A stretch of DNA of 64,000 nt from NCBI RefSeq assembly GCF_004114955.1, contig NZ_CP030053.1:2480001-2544000 (forward strand), read 5' to 3'. This DNA comes from Bradyrhizobium guangzhouense (GTDB taxonomy: Bacteria > Pseudomonadota > Alphaproteobacteria > Rhizobiales > Xanthobacteraceae). The position numbers and the translations under genes were made by a program. A model generated the notes under the pieces. It saw only the letters and a program-made list of their open reading frames with translations. It was not told the DNA's origin and searched no databases. This document shows positions 1 to 8,283 of the stretch, piece by piece (positions within the stretch are counted from its first letter, which is position 1; every line of letters begins with the position of its first letter).

Positions 1-276
1 GAAGCCGACCAGCGCGATCACGATGGTCGCAATCACCAGCGCGGGCGGGATCGCAATGTTCGCCCACGCCGCCCAGGCGGACGCGACGAGCAGCGTTGCC
101 GCGATCACCGCGATGCCCGCACCTTGCGGGGTCGGAATGCGGTGCGAGGAGCGCGCGTTCGGCCGCGCCAGCGCATAGCGCTGGAGCAGGGGGCGGCTGG
201 TCCAGGTGATCAGCGCCGAGATCAGCGCGGCGATCGCAATGGCGAGCAGCGAGGCCACGATGGTGGGCGCGCTCAC
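1..276 (-). CDS. Glycosyltransferase family 4 (WecA/MraY-like), partial
   Basis: This is the N-terminal 92 codons of a membrane phospho-sugar transferase that runs off the left edge of the window. I translated it directly from the minus strand. A GTG start at 274-276 overlaps the TGA of the upstream UPF0104 gene as GTGA, which implies translational coupling. The first ~25 residues form a hydrophobic helix. They are followed by the family hallmark RPNARSSHRIPTPQGAG, which resembles the N-terminal 'D-x-P-N-x-R-S-S-H-x-x-P-T-P' region of WecA/TagO/RgpG enzymes that load a sugar phosphate onto undecaprenyl phosphate. More hydrophobic segments follow. By family knowledge it would start O-antigen or another polysaccharide at the inner membrane, and the nucleotide-sugar genes to the right fit that. 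The catalytic Asp motifs lie outside the window, so the substrate cannot be judged. Confidence 0.8.
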   Translation of the reverse strand, partial: MSAPTIVASLLAIAIAALISALITWTSRPLLQRYALARPNARSSHRIPTPQGAGIAVIAATLLVASAWAAWANIAIPPALVIATIVIALVGF

Positions 277-1232
277 TCCCGGACCCCGAGATGCGCCGAG
301 CCCTGCGCGGCTTTCTCCGCGCTGAGGATCCAGACCAGGCCGCCGACGGCGCCGACGATGAAGAAGACCGCGCCGAACAGCAATGAGACGTTGACGCCTT
401 CGTTGGCGGCAAGTCCGGCGAAGCCGAAGGCCAGCCCCATGGTGGCCTCGCGCACGCCCCAGCCGGCGATCGAGATCGGCATCAGGGTGATCAGCATCAC
501 CGGCGGCACCAGCAGGAAGACCTGCGCGAAGCTGACGGGTGCTGCGATCGACTGCACCACGCACCAGGCGATGACGGCAGTGAGCACGTGAACGAGCAGC
601 GACAGGATCGCCACCCTCGGCCCGCGCGCCGCGTTGAAGATGACGCGATTGGCAATGACGGCACAGGCGTGGAGGTGATGGGTCGCCCACCAGGTCTTCA
701 GCCACGACCATCGCAGCGCGCCGAAGATCAGGAAGCCGATGCCGCCGGCGAGCGCGGCGAAATCGACCAGCAACAGCGCCGAGCGTCCGTGCGGGTCGGT
801 GATCAGTTGATAACTCCAGGGCAGGCTCGCGACGATGAGGATCGCCAGCGCGATCAGGCCGATGGCGCGATCGACGAAGATCGAATAGGTCGCCGCGCGC
901 CATCCGGCGCCGGCACGCGCGACCAGCCACAGCCGCACCGCGTCGCCGCCGATTGCGGACGGCAGGGTCTGGTTGAAGAACGAGCCGATCACGTTGTAGC
1001 GCATGGCGCGGGCGAGCTCGAGCGGCGCGCCGCATGCGGCGCTGACATCGCGCCAGCGCAGCACGCCAACGAAGATCTGCAGGAATGTCACCGCGATCGC
1101 CAGGCCGATCCAGAGCAGGCTGGACACGGTGAAGCGCGAGAACAGCTCGGTCAGGTCGACCTTGCGCAATGCCAGATAGAGCAGTGCCGCGGAGATCAGG
1201 ATTTTGGCCGTCGACAGCAGGATTCGGCGCAT
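273..1232 (-). CDS. UPF0104 / lysylphosphatidylglycerol synthase TM-region family protein
   Basis: This 319-residue polytopic membrane protein has at least seven hydrophobic helices. I recognise the family from the conserved blocks FFNQTLPSAIGGDAVRLW (about residue 88) and PISIAGWGVREATMGLAFG (about residue 250), typical of the flippase half of MprF and of stand-alone UPF0104/YbhN-like proteins. No aminoacyl-transferase domain is attached, so lysyl-PG synthesis is not expected; lipid or glycolipid translocation is the usual inference. I chose the ATG of MRRILLST because it begins directly at the first membrane helix; an upstream ATG at 1352 would add a 40-residue polar tail. The gene overlaps the following glycosyltransferase by GTGA and diverges from lpsL, so the 1233-1498 spacer probably holds both promoters. 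A second family member lies at the right end of the window. Confidence 0.82.
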   Translation of the reverse strand: MRRILLSTAKILISAALLYLALRKVDLTELFSRFTVSSLLWIGLAIAVTFLQIFVGVLRWRDVSAACGAPLELARAMRYNVIGSFFNQTLPSAIGGDAVRLWLVARAGAGWRAATYSIFVDRAIGLIALAILIVASLPWSYQLITDPHGRSALLLVDFAALAGGIGFLIFGALRWSWLKTWWATHHLHACAVIANRVIFNAARGPRVAILSLLVHVLTAVIAWCVVQSIAAPVSFAQVFLLVPPVMLITLMPISIAGWGVREATMGLAFGFAGLAANEGVNVSLLFGAVFFIVGAVGGLVWILSAEKAAQGSAHLGVRE

Positions 1233-1498
1233 CTCGCCCGCATGAACAGGGTTGGCGAAGGTTGAGGTTACCCGACGCCAGGCGCCGAATTCGGCCGCTT
1301 TGGTATGGTTTTGGCGCCGATCTTGCAATAGCTCTGTTGAGCTCTCTTGCAACGGCCCTCGAGCGCCTGTGGGGGCTCTTTACCGTTAAAGTCGCTGGCT
1401 ATTGCGGCCCCCGCGGGGGGGCGTCTAAAGAGGCTGACATTGCCAGTGTGGCGAAGCATGTCCTCGGCTTTGCCTCAGGATTTTGCCTTGGGAACAGG

Positions 1499-2488
1499 AT
1501 GACGGATCAGGCGATTTTGGTCACGGGAGCCGCCGGCTTCATCGGCTTTCACGTCGCCCGGCAGCTGCGGGCCGAGGGCAGGCCCGTCGTCGGGCTCGAT
1601 AATCTCAACACCTATTATGATCCGGCGCTGAAGCAGGCGCGGCTGGCGCTGTTGCAGGGCCAATCCGGTTTCTCCTTCGTGCAGGCCGATCTTGCCGATC
1701 GCGAGGCGATCGCGGCGCTGTTTGCGCAACACCGATTTGCCAAAGTCGTGCATCTGGCGGCCCAGGCCGGCGTCCGCTACTCGATCGACCAGCCCCACAG
1801 TTACGTCGATTCCAATCTCCAGGGCTTTCTCAACGTGCTGGAGGGCTGTCGAAACAACGGATGTCGTCATCTTGTCTACGCTTCGTCATCCTCCGTTTAC
1901 GGCGCGAACACGAAACGGCCGTTTTCCGTGCAGGACCGGACCGATCATCCAGTGAGCTTCTATGCTGCGACCAAGAAGGCGAACGAGGTGATGGCGCAGT
2001 CCTACAGCCATCTGTACCGGCTGCCGGTCACGGCCTTGCGCTTTTTCACCATCTACGGCCCATGGGGACGGCCTGATATGGCCATGTTTCTGTTCGTAAA
2101 CGCCATCATGGCCGGCAAGCCGATCCGGCTCTTCAACCATGGCAGGATGCGCCGCGACTTCACCTATATCGACGACGTGACGCGTGTCGTATCCAAACTT
2201 GTCGATCTCGTGCCTGCGGACAATCCGGCTGCCGCAAATGCGCCGTCTCGAACCTACAATGTCGGAAATCACCGCCCCGAAGAGCTGATGCATGTCGTCG
2301 AACTTCTGGAGCGGGAGCTGGGCCGGACGGCGATCAAAGAATTGCTGCCGATGCAGCCGGGAGATGTGGTGGAAACGTTCGCGGATGTCGAGGATTTGAT
2401 GCGCGACACCGGCTTTGCACCGTCAACGCCGATCGAGCGCGGGGTCCACAATTTTGTCACCTGGTATCGCGACCACTACAAGGTTTGA
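1499..2488 (+). CDS. lpsL: UDP-glucuronate 4-epimerase (NAD-dependent SDR)
   Basis: This 329-residue extended short-chain dehydrogenase probably interconverts UDP-glucuronate and UDP-galacturonate for LPS or exopolysaccharide synthesis. The N-terminus has the NAD Rossmann motif VTGAAGFIGFHVA (residues 8-20). NLNTYYDPALKQARL is typical of GalE-like UDP-GlcA epimerases, and the catalytic motifs are SSSSVYG followed by YAATKKANE (the YxxxK pair). The block RFFTIYGPWGRPDMA is strongly conserved in LpsL/CapI-type enzymes. I started at the ATG of MTDQAIL, which puts the Rossmann motif at the usual position; the open frame extends further upstream without family-like sequence. The next gene starts two bases after this stop, so the two are surely cotranscribed. 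The exact epimerase substrate is inferred from family resemblance. Confidence 0.87.
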   Translation: MTDQAILVTGAAGFIGFHVARQLRAEGRPVVGLDNLNTYYDPALKQARLALLQGQSGFSFVQADLADREAIAALFAQHRFAKVVHLAAQAGVRYSIDQPHSYVDSNLQGFLNVLEGCRNNGCRHLVYASSSSVYGANTKRPFSVQDRTDHPVSFYAATKKANEVMAQSYSHLYRLPVTALRFFTIYGPWGRPDMAMFLFVNAIMAGKPIRLFNHGRMRRDFTYIDDVTRVVSKLVDLVPADNPAAANAPSRTYNVGNHRPEELMHVVELLERELGRTAIKELLPMQPGDVVETFADVEDLMRDTGFAPSTPIERGVHNFVTWYRDHYKV

Positions 2489-2489
2489 A

Positions 2490-3908
2490 ATGACGATGGA
2501 CAAACGCATTATCCCCCTGATCATGTGCGGTGGTGCCGGCACGCGGCTGTGGCCGGCTTCGCGCGAGGTTCGCCCGAAGCAGTTCCTGCCGCTGTTCGGC
2601 CCGCGCTCGACCTTCCAGGACACGCTGCTGCGCGTCTCCGATCCGTCGCTGTTTGATCGCCCGGTTGTCATCACCAATGCGGCGTACCGCTTCATGGTGC
2701 TGGAGCAACTCGCCGAGATCGGCATCGAGGCCGACGTCATCCTCGAGCCGATGCGCCGCGACTCCGGCCCTGCGATCGCCGCCGGTGCGGCATTCGCGCA
2801 AAACCGCACCGGTGAAGCGATCGTGCTGGCGCTCGCCGCCGATCACGTGGTGCAGGACAACCCCGCCTTCGTCGCGGCGTGCCGCGAGGGCTTAGCTGCC
2901 GCGAGCACCGGCCGCATCGTCACCTTCGGCGTCAAGCCGGAGCGGCCGGCCACCGAATACGGCTATATCAGCCCGGGTGAGGTGATCTCGGGCGAAGTGC
3001 ATGCGGTCGCACGCTTCGTCGAGAAGCCGGATGCGGTGAAGGCCGCGGATTACGTCAATTCGGGCTATCTCTGGAACAGCGGCAACTTCATGTTTCCCGC
3101 AAGCCTGCTGCTCGACGAGTATCGCAAGGTCGATGCGGCGAGCGTGGATGCGGTCTCCAATGCGGTCGCCAATGCCGGCCGCGATCTCGGCTTCGTGACG
3201 CTGGAGCCGCAGGCCTTTGGCGCGGCGAAGGCGATCTCGATCGACTACGCCGTGATGGAGAAGACGTCGCGCGCCGCGGTGGTGCCGGTGTCGTGCGGCT
3301 GGTCCGACGTCGGCTCCTGGCGCGCCGTGTGGGAATTGTCCGACAAGGACGCGCAAGGCAATGCGGCCCACGGCACCGCCGTGTTCGAGGATTCGCACAA
3401 CTGCAACGTCACGACCGATCACGCACTGGTCGCGCTCGAAGGCGTCGACGATCTCGTCGTCGTCGCGACCGCGGATGCGGTGCTGGTCTCGCGGCAGAAG
3501 GATGCCAACGGGCTGAAGCGTCTCGTCACCAAGCTGAAGGCGGTCGCGCCGAAGGTCACCGAGGAGCATCTCAGGGTGCATCGCCCCTGGGGCAGCTATC
3601 AGTCGGTCGACAATGGCGAGCGACACCAGGTCAAGCGCATCGTGGTGAAGCCGGGCGGTCGTCTGTCGCTACAGAAGCATCACCATCGTGCCGAGCACTG
3701 GATCGTGGTCCGCGGCGCCGCCCGCGTCACCGTGAACGAGACGGTGAAGACGGTGCATGAGAACGAGTCCATCTACATTCCGATGGGCGCCGTGCACCGG
3801 ATGGAGAACCCCGGTAAGATCATGCTGGAACTGATCGAGGTCCAGACCGGCTCCTATCTCGGGGAAGACGACATCATCCGGATTGAAGACGACTATCAAA
3901 GGTCGTAA
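2490..3908 (+). CDS. Mannose-1-phosphate guanylyltransferase / mannose-6-phosphate isomerase
   Basis: This 472-residue bifunctional enzyme (AlgA/XanB/NoeJ type) makes GDP-mannose and interconverts fructose-6-P and mannose-6-P. The N-terminal nucleotidyltransferase shows the signature LIMCGGAGTRLWPASR followed by RPKQFLPLFG. Mid-protein it has FVEKPD and NSGNFMF, the sugar-nucleotide loops of this family. The C-terminal cupin isomerase domain begins near VHRPWGSYQSVDNGERHQVK and contains the metal-site sequence LQKHHHRAEHW. The length matches the ~480 residues of type II enzymes. It starts at the ATG overlapping the spacing of the preceding stop (2486-2488), with a second in-frame ATG two codons later. 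A downstream hairpin CCAAAAG/CTTTTGG at 3940-3957 separates it from the next gene. GDP-mannose would feed mannose- or fucose-containing surface glycans. Confidence 0.92.
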   Translation: MTMDKRIIPLIMCGGAGTRLWPASREVRPKQFLPLFGPRSTFQDTLLRVSDPSLFDRPVVITNAAYRFMVLEQLAEIGIEADVILEPMRRDSGPAIAAGAAFAQNRTGEAIVLALAADHVVQDNPAFVAACREGLAAASTGRIVTFGVKPERPATEYGYISPGEVISGEVHAVARFVEKPDAVKAADYVNSGYLWNSGNFMFPASLLLDEYRKVDAASVDAVSNAVANAGRDLGFVTLEPQAFGAAKAISIDYAVMEKTSRAAVVPVSCGWSDVGSWRAVWELSDKDAQGNAAHGTAVFEDSHNCNVTTDHALVALEGVDDLVVVATADAVLVSRQKDANGLKRLVTKLKAVAPKVTEEHLRVHRPWGSYQSVDNGERHQVKRIVVKPGGRLSLQKHHHRAEHWIVVRGAARVTVNETVKTVHENESIYIPMGAVHRMENPGKIMLELIEVQTGSYLGEDDIIRIEDDYQRS

Positions 3909-3937
3909 CCAGCGAACTCCGAATCACGCGATCCGGG

Positions 3938-3959
3938 CCCCAAAAGCCCGCTTTTGGCG
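3938..3959 (+). terminator. Hairpin after the GDP-mannose gene (weak terminator candidate)
   Basis: The arms CCAAAAG and CTTTTGG are perfectly complementary around a CCCG loop, 30 bp past the stop codon. There is no proper T-run after it, so it may be an RNA 3'-end stabiliser or part of a repeat rather than a factor-independent terminator. Confidence 0.35.
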
Positions 3960-4089
3960 GCTAACGCCCGGAGAACGTGTAATTTTTTGAATCAAATCGT
4001 GTCCGGCCAATTTGGCCGGCATTCGCCACATCTGTGGCACCCGTGCTAGAAGCGGCCCGGGGATTTGCGTTGAATCGGGGTTCGATCAG

Positions 4090-5094
4090 ATGAGTTCCAT
4101 GGGATCACAGCCGGCGAAGGCCGGCTTGCGCGTCGGTGTCATCGGCGCCGGCGTGATGGGCAGCAACCACGCGCGGGTGCTCGCCGGTCTGCCCGGCGTC
4201 AGCCTGGTCGGCGTGGTCGATCCTTCGCCGACACATCGGACGCGCGCGACCGAGCTTGCCGGATGCAACAGCTTCGAGACGCTCGACCAGCTCCTCGCCG
4301 AGGGCGTCGACGCCGTCACCATTGCGGCGCCGACCCATTTGCATCACGAGGTCGCGCTGGCTTGCATCGGCAAGAACATCCACGTGCTGGTCGAGAAGCC
4401 GATCGCCTCGACGGTGGAAGAGGGCCGCGAGATCGTCTCCGCCGCGCAAAAGGCCGGCGTCACGCTGATGATCGGCCATGTCGAGCGCTTCAATCCGGCC
4501 GTTGCCGCGGTCAAGCAGGCGATCGCGGGCGAGGACATTCTCTCCATCGCGATCACGCGGGTCGGTCCGTTCCCGCCGCGCATGTCCAATGTCGGCGTCG
4601 TCATTGACCTCGCCGTGCACGACATCGATCTGATCCGCTGGTTCACCGAATCCGACATCGTCGAGGTGCAGCCGCAACTGTCGAGTGCGGTCGCCGAGCG
4701 CGAGGACATCGCGCTGCTCCAGTTCCGTACCGCCAATGGCGTCCTTGCCCACATCAACACCAACTGGCTGACGCCGTTCAAGGCGCGCAGCGTCACGGTC
4801 GCGACCCGCGGCAAATACGTGATGGGCGATCTGTTGACGCGCCAGGTCACCGAATGCTTCGGCTTCAAGCCTGATGGCAGCTACTCGATGCGGCATCTGC
4901 CCGTCGGCCATGACGAGCCGCTGCGCGCCGAGCTGATCGCCTTCCTCAAGGCCGTGCGTAACGGCGAGACTCCCGCGGTCACCGGCGACGAGGGCGTCGC
5001 CAGCCTCGAGATCGCGACGCAGTGCCTCGAGACGCCGTCACGGCCCGCGGCCAAATCGCCTGCCATCAAGGGCCCGCGCCGCGTCGCCGGCTAA
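4090..5094 (+). CDS. Gfo/Idh/MocA-family NAD-dependent sugar oxidoreductase (WbpB-like)
   Basis: This 334-residue oxidoreductase has an N-terminal NAD-binding motif GVIGAGVMGSNHARVL (about residues 16-31) and the family-defining EKPIAST loop (about residues 100-106), whose Lys-Pro is catalytic in GFO/IDH/MocA proteins. VIDLAVHDIDLIRWF matches the substrate-side histidine motif. The next gene is a WbpE-like aminotransferase nine bases downstream. In Pseudomonas and Bordetella, a WbpB/WlbA oxidoreductase plus WbpE/WlbC aminotransferase convert UDP-GlcNAcA to UDP-3-amino-GlcNAcA, and I infer the same type of reaction here. The acetyltransferase (WbpD) and UDP-GlcNAc 6-dehydrogenase are not in the window, so the final sugar is unknown. 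I chose the ATG of MSSMGSQ; the codons upstream of it do not look coding. Confidence 0.82.
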   Translation: MSSMGSQPAKAGLRVGVIGAGVMGSNHARVLAGLPGVSLVGVVDPSPTHRTRATELAGCNSFETLDQLLAEGVDAVTIAAPTHLHHEVALACIGKNIHVLVEKPIASTVEEGREIVSAAQKAGVTLMIGHVERFNPAVAAVKQAIAGEDILSIAITRVGPFPPRMSNVGVVIDLAVHDIDLIRWFTESDIVEVQPQLSSAVAEREDIALLQFRTANGVLAHINTNWLTPFKARSVTVATRGKYVMGDLLTRQVTECFGFKPDGSYSMRHLPVGHDEPLRAELIAFLKAVRNGETPAVTGDEGVASLEIATQCLETPSRPAAKSPAIKGPRRVAG

Positions 5095-5102
5095 CCCTAT
5101 CC

Positions 5103-6290
5103 ATGTCGACCACGCAAGAAGGCGCCAAGAACCAGACCATGAACCAGCATCTGCGTTCCGAACCCATCCCCTTCATCGACGTCGCCTCGCAGCGCGTCCG
5201 GCTCGGCGCCTCGCTCGATGCCGCCGTCAAGCGCGTGATGGACCATTGCCAGTTCGTCAACGGCCCCGAGGTCTTCGAGCTCGAGAAGCAGCTTGCGGTC
5301 TATTGCGGCGCCAAGCACGTGGTGGCCTGCTCCAACGGCACCGATGCGCTGCTGATGGTGCTGATGGCGAGGAATGTCGGGCCTGGCGATGCCGTGCTGT
5401 GTCCTTCCTTCACCTTCATCGCGACGGCGTCTCCGGCGGCACGGACCGGCGCGACGCCTGTTTATGTCGACGTCGATGAGACGACCTTCAACATGGACCC
5501 GGAGTCGCTCAAGCGCGGCATTGCGGGCGCGCGCAAGGCCGGCTTGAAGCCTGTCGCGGTCATTCCGGTCGATCTGTTCGGGCAACCTGCCGACCACGAT
5601 GCCATCGCCGAGATCGCCGCGGCCGAAGGCCTCTTCATCATCGATGATGCCGCGCAAGGTTTTGGCGCAAGCTACAAGGGTCGCAAGCTCGGCACCTTCG
5701 GGCTCGCCACCACGACCAGCTTCTTCCCGGCAAAGCCGCTGGGCTGCTTCGGCGACGGCGGCGCGATCCTGACCGATGACGACGAACTCGCGGCGACCCT
5801 GCGCAGCATCCGCGTGCACGGGCAGGGCGTCGACAAATACGACAATGTCCGCCTCGGCCTCACCGGCCGGCTAGACACCATGCAGGCCGCGATCCTGATC
5901 GAGAAGTTGAAGATCTTTGACGACGAGATCGCCGCCCGCAACAAGGTCGCCGAGCGCTATGCGCGCGGCCTGTCCAACGTGGTTACCGTGCCGCGTCTGG
6001 CGCCGGGCAATACCTCGGTCTGGGCGCAGTACACCATCCGCCTGCCTGAAGGCACCGACCGGGACGGCTTTGCCGCCGCGCTGAAGGCCCAGGGCGTGCC
6101 GACGGCGGTCTATTACGGCAAGTCGATGCATCAGCAGTCCGCCTACAGGCAGTATCCGGTCGCCGAGGGCGGCCTGCCTGCCTGCGAGAGCCTGTCGCAG
6201 GACGTCATCAGCCTGCCGATGCACGCCTATCTGACCGAAGCCGATCAGGAGCGGGTCATCGCCGCCGTGCGCGGTGCGCTCGCGGGGTGA
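5103..6290 (+). CDS. DegT/DnrJ/EryC1/StrS sugar aminotransferase (WbpE-like)
   Basis: This 395-residue PLP-dependent sugar aminotransferase resembles WbpE, which aminates the 3-keto group of UDP-GlcNAcA. The visible family blocks are FIDVASQRVRL, CSNGTDALLM, FTFIATA, DDAAQGFGASYKG and TSFFPAKPLGCFGDGG, where Lys211 is the Schiff-base lysine. LDTMQAAIL and ISLPMHAYL towards the C-terminus are also typical. It starts 8 bp after the oxidoreductase stop; a second ATG (MNQHLR, 12 codons in) is an alternative because the first 20 residues are not conserved in the family. With the preceding gene it forms a two-enzyme cassette for an amino sugar of a surface glycan. The exact substrate is inferred. 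Confidence 0.88.
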   Translation: MSTTQEGAKNQTMNQHLRSEPIPFIDVASQRVRLGASLDAAVKRVMDHCQFVNGPEVFELEKQLAVYCGAKHVVACSNGTDALLMVLMARNVGPGDAVLCPSFTFIATASPAARTGATPVYVDVDETTFNMDPESLKRGIAGARKAGLKPVAVIPVDLFGQPADHDAIAEIAAAEGLFIIDDAAQGFGASYKGRKLGTFGLATTTSFFPAKPLGCFGDGGAILTDDDELAATLRSIRVHGQGVDKYDNVRLGLTGRLDTMQAAILIEKLKIFDDEIAARNKVAERYARGLSNVVTVPRLAPGNTSVWAQYTIRLPEGTDRDGFAAALKAQGVPTAVYYGKSMHQQSAYRQYPVAEGGLPACESLSQDVISLPMHAYLTEADQERVIAAVRGALAG

Positions 6291-6296
6291 TCTTGG

Positions 6297-6421
6297 TTCA
6301 CCTCTCCCGCTCGCGGGAGAGGTCGGCGCGAAGCGCCGGGTGAGGGCTTTCTCCTCTGGGGGATTCTTCGTTGTCGAGACACCCTCTCCCCAACCCTCCC
6401 CCGCAGGCGGGGGAGGGGGCA
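6297..6421. repeat. Intergenic palindromic repeat (CTCTCCC / GGGAGAG family)
   Basis: The spacer between the aminotransferase and murJ carries two hairpins, CTCTCCCGCTCGCGGGAGAG and CCCTCCCCCGCAGGCGGGGGAGGG, joined by a stretch with GGCGCGAAGCGCC. This mirrored layout is typical of mobile-like intergenic repeats in Bradyrhizobium. It may act as a terminator or mRNA stabiliser between the two genes. Confidence 0.7.
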
Positions 6422-6477
6422 CAGCTTCATCGCGGCGGGCACCTAGACCTAATCTCGCCATGCTCTAAAACAGACGC

Positions 6478-8004
6478 ATGCTCGGACGCATCTTCACGGT
6501 TGGTGGTTACACGCTGCTCTCGCGGCTGACGGGGTTTGCCCGCGACATCATGCTCGCGGCGATCCTCGGCGCCGGCCCTGTGGCCGACGCCTTTTTCGTG
6601 GCGCTGCGGCTGCCCAATCATTTCCGCGCGATCTTTGCCGAGGGCGCCTTCAACGCCGCCTGGGTGCCGGCCTATGCGCATGTCCATGGCGAGAAGGGGG
6701 AGGGGGCGGCACACCTGTTCGCCGACCGAATCTTCACGCTGCTGCTGGCCTCGCAGGTGGTGCTGCTGATCGTCGCCTGGCTGTTCATGCCGCAGGCCAT
6801 GAGCCTGCTTGCGCCGGGCTTTTCGGAGGATGCCGAGCAGCGCAGGCTCGCGATCGAGCTGACCCGGATCACATTCCCCTATCTGCTGCTGATCACGCTG
6901 GTGACGCTCTATGGCGGCATGCTCAACGTGATGCAGCGCTTTGCCAGCGCCGCGGCCGCCTCGATCTTCCTCAACGTCGCGATGATGATGACGCTGGCGG
7001 TCGCCGTCTGGTTTCCGACCGCCGGCCACGCCGCCGCCTGGGGCGTCCTCATTTCGGGCTTCCTGCAGTATTTCCTGCTCGCGGGCGATCTCGCGCTTCA
7101 TGGCGGCCTGCCGCGCTTTGCACCGCTCAAGCTCGACGAAGACGTCCGCGGCTTCTTCAAGGCGCTGGGCCCGGCGACGCTGGGCTCGATGGGCACGCAG
7201 GTCGCGCTGTTCGCCGACACCATCATCGCGACCTTCCTGCCCGCGGGCGCGCTGTCGGCGTTGTATTACGCCGACCGTCTCAATCAATTGCCGATCGGCG
7301 TGATCGGCATTGCCATCGGCACGGTGCTGCTGCCGGAAATGTCGAAACGGATCACGGCCAACGACCATGACGGCGCGATGAAGGCGCAGCGCCGCGCCTT
7401 CGATTTCACGCTGCTGTTCTCGGTGCCGTTCGTCGCCGCCTTCCTCACCGTGCCCGACGAGATCATGCGCGCGCTGTTCGCCCGCGGCGCGTTTTCGAAG
7501 GCCGATGCGATTGCCGCCGGCGGCACGCTTGCGGCCTATGCCATTGGCCTCATTCCGTTCGTGCTGATCCGCAGCGCGGTCGCAACCTTCTATGCGCGCA
7601 AGGACACCGCGACGCCGGTGCGGGCGTCGCTGAGCGGCATCGCGGTCAACGTCGCGCTCAAGGTCGCCTTGATGGGATCGCTCGCCCAGATCGGCCTCGC
7701 GCTGGCGACCGCCGTCGGGGTCTGGACCAATCTGCTTCTGGTGCTGTTCTTCGCCGTACGGCGCGGTTTTCTCGTGTTCGATCGCGCCTGGCTGATGTCG
7801 ATCGGCAAGTTTTTGCTGACCGGGATCATCCTCGCGGCCGCGTTCTGGCTGATTGCACGTGTCAGCGGATCTTCGCTGGGCGCGATGCGCTTCCACCATG
7901 AAGTGACGCTGGTGCTGCTGGCCATCGGAGGCACGATCGTCTATGCGCTGGCGATCCTCGTGCTGTTCGGGCGCAGCTGGCTGCTCTCGCTGGTGCGCAA
8001 CTAG
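6478..8004 (+). CDS. murJ: Lipid II flippase MurJ (MviN)
   Basis: This 508-residue MOP-superfamily flippase moves lipid II across the inner membrane for peptidoglycan synthesis. The conserved N-terminus is RIFTVGGYTLLSRLTGFARD, followed by AILGAGPVADAFFVALRLPN and FRAIFAEGAFNAAWVPAY, which carry the family's essential Arg and Asp residues. ALYYADRLNQLPIGVIGIA and GTVLLPEMSK are further signatures. About 13-14 hydrophobic helices are visible, and the length is the usual one. The ATG start at 6478 sits directly at the conserved N-terminus. It follows the repeat at 6297-6421 and is probably transcribed separately from the sugar genes. Confidence 0.95.
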   Translation: MLGRIFTVGGYTLLSRLTGFARDIMLAAILGAGPVADAFFVALRLPNHFRAIFAEGAFNAAWVPAYAHVHGEKGEGAAHLFADRIFTLLLASQVVLLIVAWLFMPQAMSLLAPGFSEDAEQRRLAIELTRITFPYLLLITLVTLYGGMLNVMQRFASAAAASIFLNVAMMMTLAVAVWFPTAGHAAAWGVLISGFLQYFLLAGDLALHGGLPRFAPLKLDEDVRGFFKALGPATLGSMGTQVALFADTIIATFLPAGALSALYYADRLNQLPIGVIGIAIGTVLLPEMSKRITANDHDGAMKAQRRAFDFTLLFSVPFVAAFLTVPDEIMRALFARGAFSKADAIAAGGTLAAYAIGLIPFVLIRSAVATFYARKDTATPVRASLSGIAVNVALKVALMGSLAQIGLALATAVGVWTNLLLVLFFAVRRGFLVFDRAWLMSIGKFLLTGIILAAAFWLIARVSGSSLGAMRFHHEVTLVLLAIGGTIVYALAILVLFGRSWLLSLVRN

Positions 8005-8070
8005 CAGCGGGCGAAAGCGACGTTGGTGCGAGGGGCTCGCCTCCAGGGTGCAGTCAGCTTCCGCACACCT

Positions 8071-8099
8071 CTTGATTTTGCGCGATTCCCGTGCTATTG
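8071..8099 (+). promoter_or_regulatory. Sigma-70-like promoter for the 8107 small transcript
   Basis: CTTGAT at 8071-8076 and CTATTG at 8094-8099 are separated by exactly 17 bases, close to the rhizobial housekeeping consensus CTTGAC-N17-CTATAT. The predicted start of transcription is about 8105-8107, on or just before the ATG of the small ORF. Confidence 0.5.
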
Positions 8100-8106
8100 G
8101 CGCTGC

Positions 8107-8184
8107 ATGATTAAATGCTCGCGCAAAGTCAACTTCAACCACATGACCCGCTTCGGCCGGGCCGTGGAAGGAGTCGTGCGCTAG
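8107..8184 (+). CDS. Possible leaderless small ORF (25 aa) / 5' part of a small RNA
   Basis: A 25-codon frame (MIKCSRKVNFNH, then MTRFGRAVEGVVR) begins at the predicted transcription start and ends with TAG just upstream of a strong terminator. The peptide is basic (about five Lys/Arg) with one Cys. I do not recognise it. Without room for a ribosome binding site it would have to be leaderless. The alternative is that the whole 8106-8245 stretch is a ~140-nt noncoding RNA, or a leader regulating the downstream DUF1127 gene. Confidence 0.35.
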   Translation: MIKCSRKVNFNHMTRFGRAVEGVVR

Positions 8185-8212
8185 TATCTCGACGACGACA
8201 TCTTCTCCACCA

Positions 8213-8245
8213 GGCCCCGCCGGCATCGGACGGGGCCTTTTGTTT
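8213..8245 (+). terminator. Strong factor-independent terminator
   Basis: The stem GGCCCCG/CGGGGCC is extended by CCG/CGG around a GCAT loop with one bulged A, and is followed by TTTTGTTT. It lies between the small ORF and the DUF1127 gene, so it would either end a small RNA or act as an attenuator for the downstream gene. Confidence 0.8.
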
Positions 8246-8283
8246 GGCCACGCTCCCTGCCGGCACAACAGCAGGAGCGTACG

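Larger units (their letters stand above)
8106..8245 (+). ncRNA. Candidate small RNA or leader transcript (~140 nt)
   Basis: A promoter-like element ending at 8099 and a strong terminator at 8213-8245 delimit a compact transcript unit of about 140 nt. Its only coding content is the 25-codon frame. I cannot match it to a named sRNA family. The call rests on promoter and terminator spacing only. Confidence 0.4.
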
